From Porogramme epimiltina (lineage: Eukaryota; Basidiomycota; Agaricomycetes; Polyporales; Polyporaceae), in assembly GCA_900155495.1 (NCBI GenBank), contig FTLJ01000788.1, positions 1 to 57,422 on the forward strand: a DNA stretch of 57,422 bases, read 5' to 3'. The notes under the pieces were generated by a model. It was not told where the DNA came from and did no database searches. It saw only the letters and a program-made list of their open reading frames with translations. Positions 1 through 11,160 of this stretch are shown one piece after another. Numbering within the stretch: the stretch's first letter is position 1; each line of letters begins with the position of its first letter. Made by a program: the position numbers and the translations under genes.

Positions 1-486
1 CCGCCCAGCGTAATCCGTAATCAACCGTATTATTAATTACGGCCCATTCAGCGTAAGTAATTGTAATTGTCGAGCCCTATTCAGGTAAAACGAGGGAATA
101 AAGTCCGAAAACCCGCCTCATAGGCGCAAACACGACTTCGACATATCAAGTATAATGAGCGCAATTCGGCCTTGTAGGGTCGCTCTAGATTTCGGCGGGG
201 CCAAGTGCATTTGCGTCCAGATGTTACGCCCTGGGCTAGTACGATCCAAGGAACCTACCGAACCTACCTCTTTGCGATGGCAGGGTTAGATGGCCACGCT
301 CACGCTCAAGGCACACAACAAGCTATCTGCAAACACCTCTCATAGGGCGATGGTCCGCACTGTAGTACATGTGCAAAGGAGTCAAAAGTCCATAAAGTGT
401 CCTGTCCGTAAGCTCCTCCCACACACCACCAGTCTCCATCCGCCCTTAAATCACCCGCGCGCACTGGCGCGAGCCCGCAGAGCCGC
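1..486. other. Spacer with no recognisable gene
   Basis: I see no coding frame that looks like a protein here and no RNA gene. The right end is the 3' flank of the minus-strand small secreted protein gene. Short frames crossing the boundary are antisense shadows of that gene. Confidence 0.6.
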
Positions 487-1133
487 CTACTTGCAGTTCG
501 CGACGACGCCCTGGCCCGCGGCCTCGGACGCGTCGAGCTGCGCGAGTGCCTTCGAGAGCGAGGTGGACACCGACGAGTCCGTTCTGCGATCACGCGGGGT
601 GTCAGAGCTGTCCGGTGTCCCGCGCGAGGAGGGAAGAGGAAACACGTACGAGTTGAGCGCAGCGAGGGCGTCGTGCGCGGCCGTCAGGTTCCCGAGGACC
701 TGGTTGCGCGCCTCGGCGGGGGCGGTCTGGCCAGTGATGAGCGCCTTGCCGATGACCCCGATGGCGCTCTGCGCGCCCGAGACGGCGTCGGCGACAGTCT
801 GCGCGCCGGTCGCGACCGCGGTGTCGCTGTGCGGACGTCAGCACGAATTCCGTCTAGTGCGAGGTGTAGGCGCGGGACTCACTTGCCGCCCGCGAGGCCC
901 TTGAGGCTCTTCTGGAGGATGCCGAGGCCGGCGACGATCGCGAGGCGGTCGAGGTTGCATTGGAGGTTGCCGATCTGGCGCGGCGCGACCCCCTGCACGG
1001 GCGCTGGATCGTCTGTGTGAGGACGCGCAGTGCTATCGGGACGGACGCGCGAGCACGTACCTGCAGAGATCATCTGCGAACCGGCGAAGAGGTAGAGGAA
1101 GGCGAAGAGGAAAACGGCAATGCGGGACATCAT
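487..1133 (-). CDS. Small secreted protein, paralogue of the gene at 27963-28633
   Basis: Four exons read as 1133-1061, 1012-883, 826-650 and 583-487, with GT-AG introns, give 158 residues. The N-terminus is a clear signal peptide: a short start with Arg, then a hydrophobic run VFLFAFLYLFAG and small residues near position 24. The mature part begins soon after with PRQIGNLQCNLDR, is rich in Ala, Gly, Leu, Thr and Gln, and looks helical. It ends GQGVVANCK, so the mature protein keeps two cysteines, one near the start and one two residues from the end; they could form a disulphide. The first of two adjacent Met codons was taken as start. The family is not one I can name, and a hydrophobic-surface-binding or effector-like role would be a guess. 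A second copy in this window has identical lengths for exons 2, 3 and 4, which strongly supports the model. Extracellular location is inferred from the signal peptide. Confidence 0.85.
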
Positions 1134-1322
1134 ATTGGTCGGATGTAAGGACGTGAACGAGTGCGTCGAGGGGGGTATGACTGGGGATGCGAAGAACGAG
1201 GAGAGGAGAGTCGAAGATGGAAAACTGACAAGGACAGGACACTCAAATGGACAGCACCAGGCCGCAGACAAAAAAGAGAGAGGTATGTGAGAATGGGGAT
1301 CGTTGGACACCCCCACAAGGCC

Positions 1323-1328
1323 TTATAT
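1323..1328 (-). promoter_or_regulatory. TATA-like box of the small secreted protein gene
   Basis: On the minus strand this reads TATAAGG, about 190 nt upstream of the start codon at 1133. The paralogue at 27963-28633 has a similar TATAAGAG about 130 nt upstream. Function is inferred from position and sequence only. Confidence 0.45.
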
Positions 1329-4148
1329 GCGGCAGCGCGATAGTTGGAGAAGTCACCGGTTCGGCCCTGCGGCGGGATGGCATCTCGCCATCGAGCTTCT
1401 CATGATCGTCCCTCCCTCGCGTCGGCCGTGTTCGTTTGTGATCGCGGCCCGTGGAGAGGATTTGCCGGCCATGCGCTGGGTCCAAGTGACGTTTGCCATG
1501 GAGACGCCTGGTTTGGTTGCTGTTGGTAATGCAGTATATACTCAGATGCAATCGTGCAGAAAATGCGGGGATGCTCTCCAACAATCCCCACCACTCTCCT
1601 GAGTGGCCAGCGCGGGGTGGCCTTGTTTTTGCTGATAGTGTTTGATATAGGAGCAGCAGCTTTCACCTTCGACTGTGACCTCAACACTAGATGAACGCCT
1701 CCGTATGTCCGGGTTGCTAGGTAATAATGATGAACCATGTACGGTGACGACGAGGCGATACATACTCAGAATAAAGACCTTTCGAATCAGCTGTACCGGG
1801 AAAACATACGTATCGGCAAAGTGTCGGCCTCCTTCGTGTCTCTCGGTCGCGTGTTCCGCCACAGCCGACGAGTCCTCGTCCACGCGTGAGTTCATTCGGA
1901 GTCCTTGGCTGAAGGATCAAGCAGGTATGGCGGTGCAGTTGAGCTATATCTGTGTACTCACCCAGACATAGAAAGCATATGCACTATTGCGCACTGTGCA
2001 TCCGTTATACATGAAAGATACAGTCCGTCATGCCCAAAGCGCTTCAGCACTGGATGAGGCAGGAACCTGTCCACTTGGAGGCGGCACTGTCTTGGTCGAG
2101 GTGGCTGAGGGCAGCGTGATTACTGGTTCGAATCCGACCGGGGACCAAGCCGAACCTTGACTCCCATCGCGTTTTCGGTCACCACGCCGGCGGGCATCTC
2201 CAGCACTTTTGATCGCCCGTCGCCCTTTCGCTACCGTAGTGCATATGGGTGCAGGTACGGACTGTAGCGATCTAGCTGTGCTTATTGCTACGGTCGTTCA
2301 CCGAATAAGCCATTGCGTCTGCCACAGCCACTTCATCGGTGCTGGTCGATCCCCGAGCGCAGAAGTCGCCATCTGGAGTAACAAATGTGGGATTGCGCAC
2401 AGTATTCGCACCTACAGCGATATTCCAACATTGCGAGGGCGGAACGTGGTGTATTTAGATCGCCGTTACGACCTCGTGCTGCTCTGGACGCTGTGCAAGA
2501 GGTTGCAACGTCCCCGAGAGCGAATGTCGCCTGACATACAAGACATGCTGGACGCGACGTAGTTGCATAGAGTTCGTGGGTGTCGAATGAGGATGATGGC
2601 TTCCCAGGGAAACGTCTGGACTGCGAGGAAAACATGGCTGGATTGTTGGTCACGTGCGTCTTATCATATTCGGCTAGGCGCCCAAACACAGCGACCTGCC
2701 CGTCGCACGACAGGGCACCCTCTTGAACTTGTTTCTCGCTAACAACGCAGCTAGAACCTCCATACATCTTCCCGGACATCCTATACCCAACGCTGAATGT
2801 ATAAATGTGAGCTCCTTCTAGGAAAAAGGGTTCATTTTCGAGAAGGAATCACACATGTACGCTGTAGCATCTTCACCACTGTGCGCTCTTTCATGTGGCC
2901 TTGTTGTAGGTGCCCGCCAACCGTTGCACCTCCATACAACCTCCCGGCCATTCTTGAGTGAGCTCAATGCGTTTCGAAAGTGCTCAAAGTAAAGCCCTCG
3001 GTCGGAGCTCCGAGCTGGATGAATGGCCTCGGACAGCGGACGCAATTCTGTTCGGCAACGCTCTGCGCTCTGAATCGAGGGTTGGGATTCCTTATTACTC
3101 AAGGTGGTGACAAATGATCCCGCACTTGACATTGGGCTCCAGTGCGCGATGACCGGCTACTTGACGTTCTGTATGCCGCACGTTCTCACACCAACATAAA
3201 GCGACGTCACGAAGTTTTGTGCCTTCTGATTCTTCGCTACGGTGCTCGGCCTCGCTCCTCTGTGCCTTTATCAGGCGACAAGAAGACGTCTCATCCCCTA
3301 CACCCCGGGTTCGGGCGGGGTGTACACTTGGCCCTCTGTCTACTTATTCCGTGCCAGCGCTGTATCCAATATGTACGGCATAGGAGACTAATTCGACCAT
3401 CCTACAAAATTGTTTCAGGTGACGCTTTCCCTTCGATGGCGTTCCCAGCACAGACGTTAAGGTGCTCGGGTACCTAAATATCAGGTCTCTTCTCTACCTG
3501 ACCTCCCCCGCCCACCGCCAGGACTTGCGATCCAAAACACCGCGTCAACAAGAAGAACTGTGGCTGCGCGCAGGCCCGCGGCAGCTTTTTTGGATGAGCC
3601 AAGGCAGGAGGCTGATCGAGTCGCCGAACGGTCGACTGGGAAATCTGATCACCGGCGGATCAGGTAAGGTCAAGGCGCCTGCCGGTGGGCATGCGCACAT
3701 TCCCCGGGGCCGCGTCCGACCAACCGCGAGGCGTGGTTTCCTGGTACATGTCCGCCACCACGATAGGCATGCATCAGGCGTGGGGTGGGCAGGCGATGCA
3801 GTACTGCACCCTGCTCATCCCCGAAGATGGTCAAGATGTACGTGCTTCGACGTCATTGCGTCATCCTAATCCTAGCTTGGAGGTGGTAAGTACACGGTCT
3901 GCTCTGATTGTCCCTGCGGGCGTCCGCTAATGCGTCCGCCCCTAGCCTTTACAAGATCCCGCTCGTGGCCGACCCTGTGCCGGACGCCGACCGCGTCTCC
4001 GCTGAAACCTGCTCGGCGCGACCCAGGGAAGGCGCGTAGCACGAGGCGGCGAGGCACCGAAGGTGAGTCCGATTCGAATCTTCGACCACTAGCGCGGGAT
4101 GGCCCCCGGCCCAAGGGGTCCGGCTAGCGTCATGTCTGCGCTCAAGCA
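1329..4148. other. Gene-poor spacer of about 2.8 kb
   Basis: No frame in this stretch shows a domain, a plausible exon chain or the codon bias of the neighbouring genes, apart from the weak remnant listed at 3517-4032. A perfect 7-nt complement (CTTGGTC near 2091 and GACCAAG near 2143) encloses a GGTTCGAATCC sequence, but the geometry is not that of a tRNA. Frames on both strands around 2.2-3.1 kb are open for 100-150 codons but are not protein-like. Confidence 0.5.
3517..4032 (+). pseudogene. Possible degraded gene fragment, not identified
   Basis: Several short plus-strand pieces look more protein-like than their surroundings. One, around 3685-3840, reads RGVVSWYMSATTIGMHQAW and ends at an apparent GT donor. 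Another, around 3948-4030, reads KIPLVADPVPDADRVSAE. Introns with good GT and CTAATCCTAG/CCCCTAG signals lie between them, but joining the pieces does not give one consistent reading frame. I could not assign a family. It may be a decayed gene, or chance open frames in GC-rich DNA just upstream of the P450. Confidence 0.2.
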
Positions 4149-4154
4149 TATAAG
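4149..4154 (+). promoter_or_regulatory. TATA-like box of the P450 gene
   Basis: TATAAG lies about 55 nt upstream of the ATG at 4205, a usual spacing for a TATA-containing fungal promoter with a short leader. Inferred from position. Confidence 0.45.
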
Positions 4155-4204
4155 TACTTACATATTCCCCCGACAGACAAGCTGCCCAGGACCTGCTATC
4201 CACG

Positions 4205-6659
4205 ATGACTTCCATCTATGCTCTGAGCCTTGCCTCTACTGCGATTGTTGTAGTGGTCCTACTTGCCCGGCTACGCCACCGCCACCGCCATAGTCTCAAG
4301 AACCTGCGAGGACCAGCTTCCCCTTCGTGGCTATTTGGTCGGTCTGCTCCTCGTTATATCAATGCACCGCGGATAATAACCGCGTGTTGTCACAGGAAAC
4401 GAATACGAGCTGTTCCACCAGGAAGAAACGGGAGACCTCGACTTCCGGTGGATGCGCGAGTATGGAACTACATGGCGCACTCGCGGGTACTTCGGGGTGG
4501 GTTTTTTTTGCAGTCCATGGCCTTGCACCGAAGTCGTAACGCTATCGGGTCTCAGGCTGAACAGGTCATGACCGCGGATCCCAAGGTGTGTTGTAATGTG
4601 GCGCCGCAGTACAGAGGTTGGCGCGCCACTCACGCGCCACACGGCGAATCAACAGGTGCTCCAGCACGTCTACAAGGCCGGTTACGGATACTATAAACGC
4701 GTCGACATGAACCATATGACATATCTCATGCTCGGTCCGGGGATTCTGTGGGCAGAAGGTGCGTCCCGCCGAGTCCATGTCGTCTGCGCGTTCCGACGAG
4801 AATCGCACTTGCACATAGGGGATCTGCATCACCGACACCGGAGGGTGATGAACCCAGCGTTCAGCTCACAGCAGCTCCGGACATTCGTTCCGCTTTTCCA
4901 GCGTACCGCTCAGAAGGTCGGTCTCCCTTGTCCGCTGTGGACATTGTTCGCGGCCATTGGTCAGATCTGATCCCAACTCCGTAGGTTATCGGAAAGTGGA
5001 GAGCAGAGATCGCGGAGAGGCCGGAGAACCCGATCATAGTGAACCAATGGCTGACGCGCGGCTCCCTCGATATCATCGGGGAAGGTACGTATCTCTAAGC
5101 ATGGCCGCACTGCGACCGCGGACACTTCAACTAATGATTTGCATCTAGCTGCATTCGACTATCAATTCGGCGCTCTCGACGGACAGGAGAACATTTTGGG
5201 CCAGGAGATCAGCGGGATCATGTGAGCCTAAATTTCACCTCCGCAATGCTTGGCAGTCTCCAGCTCACTAACGTCCCCTGGTGCATAGCAAGGACTCGAT
5301 GATGAGGCCGCCCGCCATCGCCATGGCGTGCTGGGCAGTGTGGACTTACCTCCCGGAGAAGGTTCTCTTGCTGACGAAGTACACCCCCACGGAGCTGTTC
5401 GCGCGCTTCCGACGACTGAACGCTATGTTTGCTGATATCGGCCGGCCCTTGTACCGCGCGAGCTTCGAGGAGTGGGACCCTGCGCAAGAAGCTAGGAGAG
5501 ACGTGCTGGCCATGCTTGGTACGACGGCGCTTCTGTCCTCTTTGCCTGATTCGTGAGACGCTGACGGTCGCTAAATGACAGTCAAAGCGAATAAGTCGGA
5601 GAAGGCGCACACGCAGCTCCAAGAAGAGGAGGTGCTTGCTCAGATGCATCACCTCACGGCTGCGGCGCAGGAGACTACCGCAGGGACGCTGAGCTGGATG
5701 CTCTATGAACTCGCGAAGCATCCTGAATACCAAACTAAGATCCGGAACGAAGTTCGGGCGTCACGCGCGGCCGTACGTGGCCGAGGGGATGCCGACTTCA
5801 ACATCGACGACTTGAGCGGCATGGAAGTCACTCTTGCCGCGATCAAGGTGCGTATCATAGACTCTTCAAGAGCCCGCGAAGCTAAATTTGTAAATGTAGG
5901 AGACGCTGCGATACCACCCGACCGCGTTCCACCTCTGGCGCGTAGCCTCAACGGACGACGTCCTCCCGCTGTCCGAACCCATCATCGGCGAGAACGGCGA
6001 GACCATCACGGAAATACCCATCTCCGCGGGGACCGGCGTCCATATCTCCGTGTGCGGGTACCACCGGTGCGTCTTCGTCGATATCCATTCATGCGGGAGT
6101 GGTCAGAGTTCACATCCAAACTGACACGACGGCGGCACAGGCTTCCCAGCGTCTGGGGCGATGACGCCGAGGTCTGGAACCCGGACCGGTTCTTCCGGAT
6201 CGACGCGGAGAAGCAGGTCAAGGTCGGCGTGTACGCGAATTTGTAAGTGGATATTTGCACTCTTCTCCCGCGCAGATAGGCGAGCCGCTGACGTCTGGTG
6301 TGCGTTTTGTATAGGTTGTCTTTCTGTGAGTTCAAATGGCCATTCACCCTAACAGAGTCAGCTGCTTATACATATCTTTACCCCTCAGCCTCTGGCCCTC
6401 ATGCGTGCATTGGATGGCGTTTTGCGTGAGTTTGCCGCATCTGCCCTCGCCGAAGGCTCTTTGCTAATCTTGAGTGTGTGGACATAGGTTGTATCAGCTA
6501 CAAGCGGTCGCCGCAGAGTTGTTGGAGCAACTCGAGTTCTCTTTGCCTGAAGGCCAACCTCGCATAGTCAGGGTCCCGGCCGCAATTATGACGCCTGCCG
6601 TAGAAGGACGGGACGACCTCGGCGCTGCGATACCTCTACGTGTGTCTGTGGCGGCGTGA
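4205..6659 (+). CDS. Cytochrome P450 monooxygenase, 14 exons
   Basis: A membrane-anchored haem monooxygenase of the fungal microsomal type, expected on the ER with a P450 reductase partner; the substrate is unknown. Exons 4205-4337, 4396-4496, 4556-4585, 4656-4758, 4819-4916, 4985-5084, 5149-5221, 5289-5518, 5582-5847, 5900-6066, 6141-6242, 6315-6325, 6389-6425 and 6488-6659 sum to 540 residues with every junction in frame. An N-terminal anchor (residues about 5-22, AIVVVVLLARL) precedes a PASPSWLFG motif. The oxygen-binding helix reads AAAQETTAGTLSW, the K-helix ExxR motif is ETLRYHP, and the haem loop is FSSGPHACIGWRFA with the Cys ligand present. The haem loop has His where Arg is usual. 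Exon 12 is only 11 nt and supplies the Phe of the haem motif. All key residues are present, so I read it as functional. The motif order resembles basidiomycete families such as CYP5144/CYP5150, but I cannot fix the family by eye. Confidence 0.93.
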
Positions 6660-7036
6660 ACATTGAAGGCACCGTGGATGTCCACCCCATTAGAAGCTGT
6701 ACGATGATGCTAGTAACGAAAGTTCGTGTATGTATACATGTTGCGACTATTGTCACCTATTCTTGTACCACTTCACGAGTCTCACGGTACCTAGCACGTC
6801 GCGCATTGTGTAGAGTCCGGGAAAGCTTGTATTAACTAGAACCTTGAAAGCTAACTGTACAGCATTAACAACGGGTAGACAGAGATCAAGGAGAACGATT
6901 TGCAAGGAGCCCAAGGGATACGTAAACGAGAGGACGCGTACACGACTGCTAACTACGACAACGGAGTTCATTGACCAGACATCGCGTATGCATGTGTGCA
7001 CACAACTACACCTCCCACCAGCCTCGCGCCGAACGC
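6660..7036. other. Convergent 3' spacer between the P450 and phospholipase genes
   Basis: The two flanking genes converge here, so this should hold two 3' untranslated regions and two polyadenylation regions. I see no gene and no clear structural element. Confidence 0.6.
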
Positions 7037-9091
7037 TTAGTTGTAGCAGTAGCGCGCCATGCACCGCGTGCACACGCCGCTACGCTTGATGCCAAGGTCG
7101 CGGCGGCTGCGGTCCGCCATGGCGCACGCGAGGCACGCGGGCCACTCCGCGTCCTTGGTCGCGGTGCCGTTCGTCATGCCCTGCGTGGCGATGTCGAACG
7201 CCTGGTCGATCATGCCCGCGACCTGGTCGAGCGGGTACTGCGTCAGCGTCGTGCTCGTGTTCGTGAGCGGCGTCTGGTCGAGCGGCGCGCCGCCGTTGGC
7301 GACGTAGACGATGAGCGGCGCCGAGGACGTGTTCGCGGGGATGTTGCAGCCGAAGAACGTCGGGCGCGTCGTGAGCCCCTTGGCGAGGAACTCGTCGGTC
7401 GTGGTCGGGACGGTGGGGAAGTCGTACGAGTCGCTGTAGAACATGTTGATGCGGTCCTGCGTGGCCTGTTCATGTGCGCAAGGGTTAGTGTCGGAAGCCT
7501 GTCGCGGGAGGAGAGAGATGATAGACGCACGATCATAGAGAGACCGGTGGCCCAGTTGTCCGAGTTGTCCGCGACGGCGTCGATCGCGAAGATGACGTCG
7601 ACCTCACGCGCCTTAACCAAGAGAGGCTGGTACGGGGTGACCTCACCGTCCATGCCGCCATCGACGAGCTGGAGGATGGCCTGGTCCGCATCGGGGAAAG
7701 TATCGGGCGATACACCCTTGAAGGGGTTGGGGAGCGCGGCAGTGTCCAGGCGGAGGGCGAGTTCAGGCATGAACTGCTCGAGAACAGCGAGAATGGGCTC
7801 AACAGCCGAGGACGCGATGTCAACGACCTGGAAAAAATTAGTGTCCGAGACAATGCACGGTAGAAACATTCCAAAAGACTCACCGAGGTGTTGTACTCGA
7901 TGAAGAGATCCGACGAGATACCCTCGACGAACGAGAGCTGGTCGTAGCCAGTCACACATACGGAGTTGTTGGGGGAGCCGATGTACTTGGTAGGGGTGAA
8001 GGCACCGAGGACAGGGTCCCACGAGCCGGTTTCGTCTAATAGTATCCGTGTCAGTGGAAGGGAAGGCGGGAGAACCGGTGCCAACTAACATGCGTTAAAC
8101 TCGTAAATCAGGTTTTCGAGGGGGATGAAGCCTTGGATCGGCGCAATGTAAGCAGAGCTGTTATCCTTGCTTGTGATCGTGTTTCCGAGGATTATAGGGA
8201 AGGGTTGGTTGTGGCTCGTGAATGAGGAGCTGACGGGGAGCATTCGTTATGAGCATGTGAAATCCGCTCGACTATTCAATAGGACACTCACAGCTCAGTG
8301 ATGGATGAGAGAGTGACACCCGCGCCGTGTGTAAGCGACGAATCGAGGAGGTTGCTCGCGGTCGTGCCCTGCACGAAGTGGCGCGAGAGTGCGCGCGCCC
8401 ACACGTCCGCGATAGTCACGGGGAATCCCTCCGCCCACTTGTACATGAGCTCGGTGATGATCGTGACGATGTACTCGCCGACCTCGGTCGCGTTCGTACT
8501 GGGCGCGAGGAGGTCGAGCTGAGTCTGCCAGCCGGTCGTCGTGTCCGAGCCGAAGACGAGGTCGTGGATCGTCGGGAAGTTGCCCTCGGAGAGCGAGCCG
8601 ACGAGCCAGGAGCCGCCCGAGAGGCCGGCGAGGTACGTCGCGGCCTGGAGGAGGCCGCCCGTGCCCGCTGACACAGAAGACTGGTTGCGGCCGTCGAGTG
8701 CATTGAGAATGCCGGCGCCGACGATCGCCGCGCGGTGTCCGCCGCCGCTCGTCGCAATGCCAAGCTTCGGGAACGCCTCCATTCCACACGAGTTGTTGAG
8801 GATAAGGTCGACGTAGTCCGGGAGCTTGACCGCCGACGCCTTCTTGACGTTGTTGAGGTAGGCGGACCACGCGCCAGGGAGGACGTCCTTGGTGCGCGCG
8901 GAGACGTACGCGGTCTCGCCATCGCTGAGCGTTTGCTTTGACGCGTCGAGACCGACCTCACGGACGAGGTTGGTGCCGTCGGGGCAGGTGGTGAACTGAG
9001 GGGCGTATGCGGCCGCCGCGGCCGCCTGCGCGGAAGCCTGCGCAGTGAGCGAAAGAACGAACGAAAGGAGAGTGAGGAATTGAGAGCGCAT
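7037..9091 (-). CDS. PLB1: Secreted lysophospholipase / phospholipase B
   Basis: Phospholipase B hydrolyses acyl chains from phospholipids and lysophospholipids outside the cell or at the cell surface. Exons 9091-8292, 8229-8090, 8035-7884, 7827-7531 and 7465-7037 give 605 residues in one frame. A signal peptide (LLSFVLSLTAQASAQA) leads the protein. The family's conserved blocks follow: SGGGHRA with the conserved Arg, then the nucleophile elbow GLSGGSW with the catalytic Ser, and LVDGGMDGEVTPYQPLL with the catalytic Asp. Several N-glycosylation sequons and a Cys-rich end (LACAMADRS, then CTRC) fit an exported enzyme. No GPI-anchor signal is seen, because the tail ends in ARYCYN without a hydrophobic run. 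Length matches the usual 600-650 residues. A TATA sequence stands 120 nt upstream. Family assignment is firm; secretion rather than cell-wall retention is inferred. Confidence 0.95.
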
Positions 9092-9210
9092 GTTTACAGA
9101 GAATGTGGTGGTGGTGGTGCGGCGGGAAGGGGAGAAGGGAGGAGTTGCAAGGACGTACTACGCGCGGAGCGCGAATGAAAGAGAGAAGAATCCCGGCGCA
9201 CGACGAGCGA

Positions 9211-9216
9211 TATATA
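9211..9216 (-). promoter_or_regulatory. TATA box of the phospholipase gene
   Basis: TATATA on the minus strand, about 120 nt upstream of the start codon at 9091. The leader between box and start is rich in CT on the coding strand, as is common in fungal core promoters. Confidence 0.5.
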
Positions 9217-11023
9217 CGCTCGTCGTCGTTGTCGCGGAGGTGAACAGACCGGAAGCCGAGGCGAAGGAATCCAGGTACGAGAGGGGCCCGCCATTGGGCG
9301 AATGCGCAGGCGGCGAGTGGAAAAGAAGATGGCCCACGCGGGTCGGGGAGCTAGCGCGAGATGAGCGCGTTCAATCAGGGTCAAAGACGTGCAAGAGCCG
9401 GGGACGAAAGGAATAACCGAAGGGGAGCCACGACGGACAGGGACGCGCTCCTCCCTGCAGTCTCACGGCACAGGACGGCACCAGATCCCATCGCTCGATA
9501 AACGTTTCCATCGCCGCGGCAACCGTACATCCGATCCCTCCAGTTGCCGGCTTCTTCGGGGAACTTGGCAAGTGTGTGGTACCAACTCCTTTCGTCCTCT
9601 TTCGTCCCACCTCCACGTCTGCGTAGAACGCTTCTTATGGGTCTCGGTCTGCCCACGGGCAGGTCCCGAAGATGCTCTTCCCGTCAGATTTGCCTCCGCT
9701 TTCTGACAAAAACCTGTCTAGCGTGCCGCCGGACACGGTAGGAGAACTTCGGGCGTTCGGTCCCGTTGTCCCGCATAAACCAGGTTACCAAGGCGCATAA
9801 GCGGCAACGTTGGGCAGCTTTTAGCCGGCTCGGGGCCGCTGGTGATATTGAAGGCTCTCCTAATGACCACTGTAACAAGTGACCAGGGGTCCGATAAGCC
9901 GTGGAGGACGCTGTTCTGCATTAACGTTAAAGAGCATGAGTCAAGGGGATTTCGCTCACTTCAGCAGCAATGTTGATGGTCCACGTCGAGTGCATGGCAA
10001 CGCCACAATCCCGCACAACGCACTGCTGAAACGTCAGAGTGTGCCAGCCACAGATCGATCTCCAGAGGACAGATACGCATGACGTACGTATGCGCCACAC
10101 CTCTCCTGCAAAAATTCGACATCTTTGCTCTGTTCATTTTTAGCCTCATTTTTCACCGACAACAGAAACCCAACCTTTGCAAGCGTACAACATCACTTGA
10201 TATGTACACTGCAGTTCACCGACGACGCTCCTACCAGCGGGATACGATCTCAGTACTTACGATGCGGAGCCCGGATGGATGCGCAGCATGAGCGCGACGG
10301 CGCCGCAGCCGTCATGGCCAGATCGCTGGGGCGTCGGAGATATCGTTGTTGAAATTCCGGCCCAGCTCTGGCTAGCCAAACAGAGAAAGATAGGCACAAT
10401 GCGGCCCCCAAACCCCACATAAGAGACGGCACAGTGGCCGGGATGTGACGGAGCTGAGGGCGTCGATGGATGTTACAAGGTACACAGTGCCTTGGGGAGA
10501 CCTAGATCATGAAAAAGATAGAGCGAACATACCCGCAAGTCGCGAGGCGTCCCGAACGACCCAAGTCTTAGATCAATTTCGTTGGTGAGCAAGTTGTGCC
10601 AATCTTCCGGCGGCTGATGCAGCATGGGCGTCAGCAGCCCCGAATCGGAGTTTACCGCCGGCCACGAAAGAACCGGAAAAGGAACTCAGCATGTGATAGT
10701 TGCCCTGAATCTCGCCAGGTAAGTAGACCACCTGGGGCTGGTTACTTCACTGCTGGTTTTCCACAAGAACCTGTGCATGCGGTGGGAGCATTCATTGCAT
10801 GAGAGATTAGCACTCATCATTCTTCAATCCCGTGCGGACACCACGCTGCGCTTTGTAGACTCCAGTGGCTTCCTGGAGGTGCAAGTCTCCTTTTCGCATT
10901 CGTGTGCATCTCCTCCCCTGCTAAATAAAGTCTCTGCTAGGTTTCATGGATGATGGCCACGTATGTTACGACGATGGGTACTTTTGAGGCAGCGAAATCT
11001 GTCTCACTGAGCCAGCGGTAGCG
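9217..11023. other. Gene-poor spacer of about 1.8 kb
   Basis: No complete gene is visible. The only protein-like stretch is a possible P450 N-terminal relic on the minus strand, listed separately. Other open frames lack any domain or splice support. Confidence 0.5.
10250..10460 (-). pseudogene. Possible P450 N-terminal exon relic
   Basis: On the minus strand one frame reads LRHIPATVPSLMWGLGAALC and continues a few residues later with ARAGPEFQQRYLRRP, ending at a strong splice donor (GTAAGTACTG). An LRHIP-proline motif followed by GPE...Q..Y is typical of the N-terminal region of many basidiomycete P450s, and the intact P450 at 25952 also begins with HLRHIPAVP. No downstream P450 exons, I-helix or haem loop are found nearby, so at most this is a decayed first exon. 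A chance resemblance is quite possible. Confidence 0.2.
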
Positions 11024-11160
11024 CGTTGCGACGCGTGTCACGTGCAATAGCGCCACCGACGCGTCTGGCCACATCAGGGGGGAGCTTCTGCTGACTATAC
11101 CGTTCAGTCACCGCTTGCCAACGACCAACTCAGCTACTTTCACCCTGCGCTGCTTATGCT
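11024..11160 (+). repeat. Promoter block shared by the two DUF2461 genes, copy A
   Basis: This stretch matches 13596-13744 in order and wording: a TCACGTGC motif, GACGCGTC, GGAG-CTTCTGCTGACTA, a TTGCCAACG-CCA-CTCAGCT segment and a CT-rich leader just before ATGTCGAC. It shows that the tandem duplication carried the promoter. The conserved CACGTG is a plausible bHLH-type site, by inference only. Confidence 0.6.

Noticed and set aside
2085..2155. tRNA-like segment with GGTTCGAATCC and a 7-bp CTTGGTC/GACCAAG stem
   Set aside because: The T-stem does not pair properly, the distance from the T-loop to the 3' stem is wrong, and no D or anticodon arm fits the 59-nt span.
4065..4090. GATTCGAATC palindrome resembling a T-loop
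   Set aside because: No acceptor or anticodon arm can be drawn around it on either strand.
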